In this document: positions 1 through 5,842 of the stretch, one piece after another
Layout of the letters: the number at the start of each line of letters is the position of its first letter
Numbering within the stretch: the stretch's first letter is position 1
Source: Alistipes sp.
Lineage (GTDB): Bacteria; Bacteroidota; Bacteroidia; Bacteroidales; Rikenellaceae
Length of the DNA: 6,400 nt
Assembly (NCBI GenBank): GCA_017391185.1
Contig: JAFOZN010000263.1
Location: forward strand, 1-6,400
Reading direction: 5' to 3'
Notes under the pieces: generated by a model
What the model was told of the DNA's origin: nothing
What the model saw: the letters and a program-made list of their open reading frames with translations, nothing else
Databases searched by the model: none
Position numbers and translations under genes: made by a program

Positions 1-1944
1 AGTACACTCTATGGCCGTAACACTATGGGCGGTCAGATGAATGTATATACCCTTTCGCCTATGACATATCAGGGCGCAAGAGCCTCTGTGGAGTACTCTA
101 CAGGCAATACCTTGCGAGCTAAGGCATCGTATTATGCCAAGCCTACGGATGGTTTTGCTCTCTCTGTGACGGGATATTATAACCGTACAGATGGTTATTT
201 CGACAACGCCTACGATGGCTCAGATGCCGATTGGGGCGAGGGTAGCGGCGGTCGCTTGCGTACTATTTGGCAATTGGGTCGAGGTTGGTCTATCGACAAC
301 AATATCTCATTTGGCTACAACTATGAGGGTGGATATGCCTATTGCTTGGTAGATCCTGCAACGGGTGTAGTTGGTGATGTGAATTACAACGATCCAGCGC
401 GTTATATGCGCTATAATCTCAACGATGGCTTGGTAGTGGAGCATAAGGGCGAAAAGTATATCTTCACCGCTACGACAAGCTACCAGTTTATGCACGATCG
501 TATGCGTATGGATCAGGATTTTACGCCACAGTCGCTCTTTACTCTGCGTCAGGAGCAGCATGAGCATGCCTTGACTGAGGATTTGGTGTTGCGTACGGCA
601 GATGAGTCGCGCCGTTGGCAGTGGATTACGGGTGCGTATGCTTTTTATAAGCAGATTGATATGGAGGCGCCTGTGACATTCCTCAAGGATGGTATCAACA
701 ATTTGATTTTGGGTAATATGCCCGCACAGCTCAAGCAGATGCTCAAATTCCGCGAAGAGCAGTTTGATATCGACAGCAACTTTGATCTTCCTACCTATGG
801 TCTTGCGCTCTACCATGAGTCTTCACTCACTGCGGGCGAGCGTTGGAGATTTACTGCTGGTTTGCGCCTTGATTACGAAAAGGCTGAGATGGATTATGAT
901 AACTACTCTGCCATTTCATATATGATGCCTCCTATGATTCGCGATTTCCGTACCGTAGAGGTGCCATTCAAGGGTAAGGAGTCGCTCGATTATTTGGAGC
1001 TTTTGCCTAAGTTTGCAGTCAATTTTACTACCGGTGCTGGCGACTTGTATGCTACCGTGACTCGCGGTTATAAGGCGGGTGGTTTCAATACACAGATCTT
1101 CTCTGATATCCTCCAGCAGAAGGTTATGAAGGCTATGATGGCCGATGCTATGGGTGCGCTCGGAGGCATGGGCGGTGGCTCAGGTCAGGGTGGCGGTATG
1201 CCAGGTGGTATGCCTGGAGGTATGCCAGGCGGTGCGGGTGGCTCTCAGGGAGGAGCAGCTGCTCAGCCATCGTATGATGAGGCTTCGGTTACAACCTATG
1301 ATCCAGAGTATAGCTGGAATTATGAGGTAGGAGGTCACTTGGCTTCAAAGGATGGCCGCTTGGGTGTAGATTTTGCTGCGTTCCTTATCGAGTGCCGTGA
1401 TCAGCAGCTTACAGTTTTCCCTGAGGGTCAGACCACAGGTCGTATGATGTCCAACGCAGGACGTTCGCGTAGCTATGGTGCTGAGGTTTCGGCTAAGTGG
1501 GATGTGTTGAGATTGATGTCTATGAGTCATTTGCGTCTTTTGGCCAACTATGGTTATACTCATGCAACATTCGTGGATTTCAACGATGGAAAGCAGGATT
1601 ATGCGGGCAACTATCTCCCATATGCACCACAGCACACAGTATCGTTGGGAGCTTCGTATGATTTGTGGATCGGAGGAAAGGTTCTTGACCAGATTTCGTT
1701 CAGCGCTTCATGGCAGGGTGCAGGCAAGATCTATTGGGATGAGGCAAATACCCTTGAGCAGGATTTCTACTCGCAGTTGGGTGGCTCGATTGCCTTGAAG
1801 AAGGGTGCGTTTACCCTCTCGTTGTGGGGACGTAACTTGACTAATACAGATTTCTATACCTTCTACTTCAAATCTGTCGGCAACAGCTTCTACAACCACG
1901 GAAAGCCATGCCGTATGGGTGTAACATTGGATTTTGTATTCTAA
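1..1944 (+). CDS. TonB-dependent outer-membrane receptor, 5'-truncated by the window edge
   Basis: The protein is predicted to carry a ligand across the outer membrane, energised by TonB/ExbBD; the substrate cannot be read from the sequence. The frame is open from base 1, so the start, signal peptide and most of the plug domain lie outside; 647 residues are visible. Residues 3-11 (LYGRNTMGG) are the typical end of a TonB plug. Residues 350-363 (YATVTRGYKAGGFN) are a common barrel-strand signature of siderophore-type receptors. Alternating aromatic and polar strands continue to a terminal phenylalanine, as expected for an outer-membrane barrel recognised by BAM. The style is that of a classical receptor of perhaps 750-800 residues rather than a SusC protein, and no SusD partner follows. 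A Gly/Met/Pro-rich segment interrupts the barrel at about residues 376-420, probably in a loop. The gene ends with TAA just before a strong terminator. The family is confident; the ligand is unknown. Confidence 0.93.
   Translation, partial: STLYGRNTMGGQMNVYTLSPMTYQGARASVEYSTGNTLRAKASYYAKPTDGFALSVTGYYNRTDGYFDNAYDGSDADWGEGSGGRLRTIWQLGRGWSIDNNISFGYNYEGGYAYCLVDPATGVVGDVNYNDPARYMRYNLNDGLVVEHKGEKYIFTATTSYQFMHDRMRMDQDFTPQSLFTLRQEQHEHALTEDLVLRTADESRRWQWITGAYAFYKQIDMEAPVTFLKDGINNLILGNMPAQLKQMLKFREEQFDIDSNFDLPTYGLALYHESSLTAGERWRFTAGLRLDYEKAEMDYDNYSAISYMMPPMIRDFRTVEVPFKGKESLDYLELLPKFAVNFTTGAGDLYATVTRGYKAGGFNTQIFSDILQQKVMKAMMADAMGALGGMGGGSGQGGGMPGGMPGGMPGGAGGSQGGAAAQPSYDEASVTTYDPEYSWNYEVGGHLASKDGRLGVDFAAFLIECRDQQLTVFPEGQTTGRMMSNAGRSRSYGAEVSAKWDVLRLMSMSHLRLLANYGYTHATFVDFNDGKQDYAGNYLPYAPQHTVSLGASYDLWIGGKVLDQISFSASWQGAGKIYWDEANTLEQDFYSQLGGSIALKKGAFTLSLWGRNLTNTDFYTFYFKSVGNSFYNHGKPCRMGVTLDFVF
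1195..1230 (+). repeat. Three tandem 12-bp repeats encoding GMPG units in the receptor
   Basis: Three consecutive 12-base units, GGTATGCCAGGT, GGTATGCCTGGA and GGTATGCCAGGC, differ only at third codon positions. Each encodes Gly-Met-Pro-Gly. They form the core of a longer Gly/Met-rich stretch (about 1126-1260) with further GG-containing codons on both sides. The repeat keeps the reading frame, so changes in copy number would alter loop length without breaking the gene. Confidence 0.85.
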
Positions 1945-1969
1945 GGATTTAATAAGGGATATATTTATG

Positions 1970-1997
1970 AGCCATATCTTCGGATATGGCTTTTTTT
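1970..1997 (+). terminator. Intrinsic terminator after the TonB-dependent receptor gene
   Basis: An 8-bp perfect stem (GCCATATC, 1971-1978, pairing with GATATGGC, 1983-1990) is closed by C and G around a TTCG tetraloop and extended by an A-T pair at 1970/1991. Seven T residues (1991-1997) follow. It lies 26 bp after the receptor stop codon. The cUUCGg loop is unusually stable, so this is a strong call. Confidence 0.93.
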
Positions 1998-2234
1998 GTG
2001 TCTGTAGTTGTCGCTTAGATTGTCCATAGGATTGACTCAAGGTTGCCGTAGTGGGTATCTGCCATTCGAAAATCAGCTCTCCTCTGTAAGCGTTTCCCTA
2101 TATGAAAATGGTGTTGTCTAACGTGGTGATTTTGTCGCTCAACATCTCCTCAAATCCACATTTATGCTTTAGTAAACTGCGGCCTTTTCGGACTATGTCA
2201 ACTTGAAAATTCTACTTGTTCTATAGCTCCCAAT
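1998..2234. other. Spacer between convergent units, no confident gene
   Basis: The stretch lies between the plus-strand terminator and the minus-strand terminator. I find no RNA gene, repeat array or credible complete gene. One minus-strand frame is open for 37 codons (2101-2211) and reads like ordinary protein (for example CGFEEMLSDKITTLDNTIFI). It lacks a start codon at its beginning and is followed by TAG at 2098-2100, after which the same frame reopens. It could be a decayed coding fragment or chance. Confidence 0.5.
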
Positions 2235-2269
2235 GAAAAGAGGGCGCCTAACATTGTTAGACACCCTCT
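2235..2269 (-). terminator. Intrinsic terminator of the oxidoreductase/DUF1080 unit
   Basis: Read on the minus strand, AGAGGGTGTCTAAC (2269-2256) pairs along all 14 positions with GTTAGGCGCCCTCT (2252-2239) around a 3-base loop. Two of the pairs are G-U. TTTT (2238-2235) follows, continuous with the last T of the stem. The two wobble pairs form only in minus-strand RNA; on the plus strand they would be A-C mismatches. The element is therefore oriented for the minus-strand genes. It starts 22 bp after the DUF1080 stop codon. The short T-tract is its only weakness. Confidence 0.85.
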
Positions 2270-2291
2270 CAGGTTTGGTTATGTATTTAGA

Positions 2292-3065
2292 TTACTCCAA
2301 AACCTTAACCTTGATGTTACGGAACCAAACGTCATCACCGTGATCCTGGAAACCGATGTAACCCTCGTGGTTCTCACCACCTACGTTAGTGAGGAGCTCG
2401 TAAGCTACTGGCCACTTCTCCTTAGAGAACTTAGAGTTGTTGATCATCTCTCTCCACTGGTCAGTCCACAAGTGATACTCTACTACTGGCTCATCGTTCT
2501 GATAGTGAACAACAGTACCCTTGTAGCAAAGGATCTTAACCTTGTTCCACTCACCTGCTGGCTTAGCGTTCTGTGGCTTAGCTGGGATCATGTCATACAA
2601 TGAAGATGACTTACGGTTACCGTCCTTACCCAACTTTGCATCTGGGTGATTCTCGTTATCCAATACCTGGCACTCAGGTGCAGATACGTAGATAGGCTCG
2701 TAACCACCGTTAGCATTCTTAACCTCCTGAGCCAAGAAGAAGATACCAGAGTTACCACCCTTAGAGATCTTCCACTCCAACTCCAACTCGAAGTTCTTGA
2801 ACTTCTGAGCAGCGTAGATAATATCGCCACCCTCACCTGTCTGAGCCTCGCCGCCACCTGAGCCCTTGAACTTCAAGCAACCGTCCTCAATAGTCCAGCG
2901 TGAAGGAACGTGATCCTTACCATAGCCTCTCCAGCCCTCCAATGAGCTTCCGTCAAACAATACAATTGTGTTTGCATCGTCCTCAGCAGCAGACTTCTTG
3001 GCACCATTGCCACCGCAAGATGCGAGCATTGCTACCATTGCTGCCATCATCAATACTTTTTTCAT
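2292..3065 (-). CDS. DUF1080 / 3-keto-disaccharide hydrolase domain lipoprotein
   Basis: A 257-residue protein with a lipoprotein signal peptide: K2-K3, a hydrophobic run, then the lipobox LASC with Cys17 as the lipidated residue. The residues after the Cys (GGNGAKK) do not resemble the acidic surface-export signal of Bacteroidota lipoproteins, so a periplasm-facing anchor is more likely. The rest is one DUF1080 (PF06439) concanavalin-like domain. It opens with LFDGSSLEGW (36-45) and continues through the NSGIFF strand (105-110), PECQVLDNENHPD (130-142), SLYDMIPA (155-162), GEWNKVKI (171-178) and GYIGFQDHG (235-243). Length is normal for a single-domain member. Characterised relatives act on 3-keto-glycosides to release the 3-keto sugar. 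The gene lies 52 bp downstream of the oxidoreductase on the same strand and ends before a terminator. The chosen ATG gives a complete signal peptide. The exact substrate is not inferable. Confidence 0.92.
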   Translation of the reverse strand: MKKVLMMAAMVAMLASCGGNGAKKSAAEDDANTIVLFDGSSLEGWRGYGKDHVPSRWTIEDGCLKFKGSGGGEAQTGEGGDIIYAAQKFKNFELELEWKISKGGNSGIFFLAQEVKNANGGYEPIYVSAPECQVLDNENHPDAKLGKDGNRKSSSLYDMIPAKPQNAKPAGEWNKVKILCYKGTVVHYQNDEPVVEYHLWTDQWREMINNSKFSKEKWPVAYELLTNVGGENHEGYIGFQDHGDDVWFRNIKVKVLE

Positions 3066-3117
3066 TTCTCTAAATCTGTTTATTTAATTTGTTTCCAATA
3101 AATTTTGGTCAAATCAA

Positions 3118-4593
3118 TTATTTAGGCATGTTTGGAAGAGCCCAACCAGCACGATAGTTGTGCTTGATCATCTCCTCAGCAAACTGCTTTGCGTTGATAG
3201 GATCTGTGTAAGTCTTGTTGAATGTTGGGTGACCATCCTTCACTGAGAAGCCATCCTCGATCATGATGCGCAACTGCTCATTCTCGCCGATGTTAGTGAA
3301 CTTCATGTTCTCACCGTCCCACTTCAATACCTTGTTCAAAGCCTGGAGACGTACAGCCAATACACCCATTACAACCATCTCGTTGAATGGACCAGCCTCA
3401 GAGAAGTCTGAGTTAGTCATCTGGCGGTTCTCCTTAGACTCCTTACATGCACGTACCCAATCCATCTCATGTGAGAGCTCTACGTGGCGCGCACGCTTTG
3501 GTGTCTCTGGCTTACGGCCTGATACCAAGTATGGGTTAACACCGTAGCAACCGCATACCAAGATATCCTTTGTACCGTAGAAGATAGCACCACCACCCTG
3601 GTCGTTGAGGTTCTTACCTGGCTCCAATCCCTCTGGACGTGGAGGTGTAAGACCACCATCATACCATGTTACAGTTACCTCAGGCATCTTAGCCTTGTGG
3701 AGCTTCTCACGTGCTGGGAACTTATACTTAACCATCTGAGCCTGTGGAGCGCAGTCAGTCAAAAGTGCAGTTGAAGAACCCTGAACCTCAGTTGGGTAAC
3801 CCAAATTCAAAGCCTTGAATACAGGGTGCAAGATGTGGCAAGCCATATCACCCAATGCGCCTGTACCGAAGTCCCACCATCCGCGCCAGTTCCATGGCTG
3901 GTAGATATTGTTGTATGGACGATACTTAGCAGGGCCGAGGAAGAGATCCCAGTTCAATGTATCAGGAATAGCGTGTACCTCCTTTGGTACCATCAAACCC
4001 TGTGGCCAGATTGGACGGTCAGTGAAAGCGTCAACATGAGTTACCTCACCGATCTCACCATTCCAGATCCAGTTACATACAGTCTCAACACCTACGCCTG
4101 ATGAACCCTGGTTACCCATTGATGTAGCCACCTGATTCTTAGCAGCGAGCTTAGTCAAAAGACGTGACTCATATACTGAGTGTGTCAATGGCTTCTGGCA
4201 ATATACGTGCTTGCCAAGCTCCATAGCGTGAGCTGATACCAATGCGTGAGTATGGTCAGGAGTTGCACAGATCACAGCATCGATCTCGTTTGCAGCCTTG
4301 TCATACATTTCGCGCCAGTCCCAGAACTTCTTAGCCTTAGGGAATGCGTTGAATACGTTCTTCGCATAGTTCCAGTCTGTATCACACAATGCCACGATGT
4401 TCTCGGTCTTCTTAACATTGTTGATGTTAGAATTACCCATACCACCGATACCGACAGCTGCGATGTTGAGCTTGTCAGATGGAGCCTTGTGACCGAATGC
4501 AGCACCCATTACATTACCTGGGACAACTGTCATAGCTGCAAGACCTGCTGTAGAGGCCTTCAAAAAGTCAGCTCTAGAAATTTTCTTTGTCAT
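3118..4593 (-). CDS. Exported Gfo/Idh/MocA family NAD(P)-dependent oxidoreductase
   Basis: A 491-residue oxidoreductase, probably oxidising a hydroxyl of a sugar or glycoside. The N-terminus looks like a Tat-type signal: MTKKISRADFLK, a weakly hydrophobic run to about residue 30, then the mature domain. The motif has Arg7-Ala8 where twin arginines are expected. A Rossmann fold starts at about residue 42 with GIGGMG (48-53) and continues through the CDTDW strand end and ATPDHTH (110-116). The usual EKP motif reads QKP (133-135), keeping Lys134. The GDMACH segment supplies Asp249 and His253, candidate catalytic residues of the C-terminal domain. The length fits the Bacteroidota secreted branch of the family. 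It is first in a likely operon with the DUF1080 hydrolase, which fits a 3-keto-glycoside pathway. Codon use is strongly biased, suggesting high expression. The family is confident; the substrate and real export route are inferred. Confidence 0.93.
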   Translation of the reverse strand: MTKKISRADFLKASTAGLAAMTVVPGNVMGAAFGHKAPSDKLNIAAVGIGGMGNSNINNVKKTENIVALCDTDWNYAKNVFNAFPKAKKFWDWREMYDKAANEIDAVICATPDHTHALVSAHAMELGKHVYCQKPLTHSVYESRLLTKLAAKNQVATSMGNQGSSGVGVETVCNWIWNGEIGEVTHVDAFTDRPIWPQGLMVPKEVHAIPDTLNWDLFLGPAKYRPYNNIYQPWNWRGWWDFGTGALGDMACHILHPVFKALNLGYPTEVQGSSTALLTDCAPQAQMVKYKFPAREKLHKAKMPEVTVTWYDGGLTPPRPEGLEPGKNLNDQGGGAIFYGTKDILVCGCYGVNPYLVSGRKPETPKRARHVELSHEMDWVRACKESKENRQMTNSDFSEAGPFNEMVVMGVLAVRLQALNKVLKWDGENMKFTNIGENEQLRIMIEDGFSVKDGHPTFNKTYTDPINAKQFAEEMIKHNYRAGWALPNMPK

Positions 4594-4806
4594 AGCGAAA
4601 ATTTTTTAGGTTAATAATATGTTAGTTAAATTTAATGATTTTATACCCTTTATCTTATCATTCACTTATTTCTCTCGCTCGTTCGTTTTCTCTGCACTAC
4701 GTGTTTCTGACTCTAAATCCTCCTTTTATCACGCCCTTGTCGCATTCTCGCTTTGTTTTATTGTGCGCGGTAGGGGGAGAAGAGTCGATTACCCTATATT
4801 ATATAT
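4594..4806 (-). promoter_or_regulatory. Upstream region of the oxidoreductase/DUF1080 unit, promoter not resolved
   Basis: This 213-bp gap follows the isomerase stop codon and precedes the oxidoreductase ATG on the minus strand, so it should hold the promoter of the two-gene unit. I could not find a clear Bacteroidota TTTG / TAnnTTTG pair. The nearest match is TAAATTTA about 38 bp before the ATG, without a matching -33 element. The base composition shifts from mixed (4670-4800) to very AT-rich near the ATG, and no Shine-Dalgarno sequence is present, as is common in this phylum. No convincing terminator for the isomerase is visible. Confidence 0.4.
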
Positions 4807-5823
4807 TTAGTATCTCACGCTTGGCAGAGACAACATATAGTTTATACTTCTCTCCACACAATTCATTGGTGGAAGCGAGAAGCTGTTTACTTCGATATAT
4901 AACTCCTCGACCTTGAGCTTGATGGCTTTTGAGATCAGCTTCTCAAAGTCTATCTCGCCACTCTCGCCCGCAGTACCACGGTCATGCAGATGCATCGTAA
5001 GGACTCTGCCCTCATATTTTTGGAGCAATGAAAGGCAATCTACATTAGCCATCAGGCACTCCAAAGTATCAATCTGCAACCACACTTTCTCGGCATCACA
5101 CCCTGCCATGATTATATCCAAGAGCGATTCTCCATCAATCTTTGTCTCCAGAATCTCACTCGTAGGGTGAAATTGGAATCGCATTCCCTCTTGCGAGGCC
5201 AACTCTCCGATGCGGTTGAAATACTCGGCATAGAGCTCTGCATCTTGACGAGTCATCTGCTCGGGCATTCGCTGCATGGTAATGTATTTACATCCCAATA
5301 TCTTATGCGCCCTTATCGCCTCCTTCCACCACTCATCGTTGGGGTTGGTGCTTTCTTGCGTTTTAGCCCCTTTGGCTTCTACAGCCGCTGCCTCGTTTTC
5401 TTGCTCTGTGGTCTGAGCTTCGTTTGTTAGTTCGTCTCCCTCTCCCTCATTGGCCTCCTCGCTCTGGGCGGCAGGTAACTCATAGAGGTGGTGTACATGA
5501 GCCGAGGTAATCTTTAGACCATATTTGTCGGCCAATGCTCTAAACTCCTCAGGAGTTTTGTAATGAACCTTGCCGAAGAAGTATGATCCTACCTCGATGG
5601 CTGTATATCCAGCTTGAGAGAGTTCTCTAAGAGCCTGCTCGGCATTCTCATAGACCAAGGCATCCAACGTAGGTAGGTGTAGGCCCATATCACTTTTGAT
5701 CTCGCTCAAGGCCTCATCCACTACCTCGGTAAAGGTGTTTACCGCTTGTCCCAGTCCGATTATCGACTGCGCGGTCTCCATGATACGCCCCAGACCATGC
5801 TTAAAGAAGCTTAATCTATCCAT
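4807..5823 (-). CDS. TIM-barrel sugar phosphate isomerase/epimerase-like protein with N-terminal extension and acidic insert
   Basis: A 338-residue protein whose barrel belongs to the xylose-isomerase-like AP-endonuclease-2 family, which isomerises, epimerises or dehydrates sugars using a divalent metal. The barrel starts at about residue 46 (MGLHLPTL). It continues with GYTAIEVGSYF (72-82, Glu77), ITSAHVHH (105-112), GCKYITMQ (177-184), FQFHPTSE (216-223), LQIDTLE (249-255, Asp252), MHLHDRG (277-283, His280) and LYIEVN (308-313, Glu311). These positions match the usual metal and substrate ligands. There is no signal peptide, so it is probably cytoplasmic. Two parts do not belong to the barrel: residues 1-45, rich in amphipathic helix, and a Glu/Ala/Gln-rich segment at about 118-162. 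The ATG at 5823 is 19 bp after tatC, suggesting co-transcription. M15 or M46 could be alternative starts; M46 alone would give a standard barrel length. Substrate unknown. Confidence 0.85.
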   Translation of the reverse strand: MDRLSFFKHGLGRIMETAQSIIGLGQAVNTFTEVVDEALSEIKSDMGLHLPTLDALVYENAEQALRELSQAGYTAIEVGSYFFGKVHYKTPEEFRALADKYGLKITSAHVHHLYELPAAQSEEANEGEGDELTNEAQTTEQENEAAAVEAKGAKTQESTNPNDEWWKEAIRAHKILGCKYITMQRMPEQMTRQDAELYAEYFNRIGELASQEGMRFQFHPTSEILETKIDGESLLDIIMAGCDAEKVWLQIDTLECLMANVDCLSLLQKYEGRVLTMHLHDRGTAGESGEIDFEKLISKAIKLKVEELYIEVNSFSLPPMNCVERSINYMLSLPSVRY

Positions 5824-5842
5824 CGCGGGAATCTATTACTCG

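Noticed and set aside
307..816. Minus-strand frame of 169 codons inside the receptor
   Set aside because: Fully antisense to a well-supported receptor gene, with no domain or start-site evidence.
1708..2040. Minus-strand frame of 110 codons overlapping the receptor 3' end
   Set aside because: Mostly antisense to the receptor barrel and crosses its terminator hairpin. It begins at TTG, shows no domain, and its composition follows from the opposite strand.
4746..4800. Possible terminator for the isomerase: TAGGG and CCCTA arms after its stop
   Set aside because: Only about five base pairs with a long loop, and no T-tract follows on the minus strand.
4619..4916. Plus-strand small frames (63 and 93 codons) in the gap upstream of the oxidoreductase
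   Set aside because: They overlap each other in different frames and run antisense into the isomerase gene. They have no ribosome-binding site or recognisable motif; the hydrophobic look comes from T-rich DNA.
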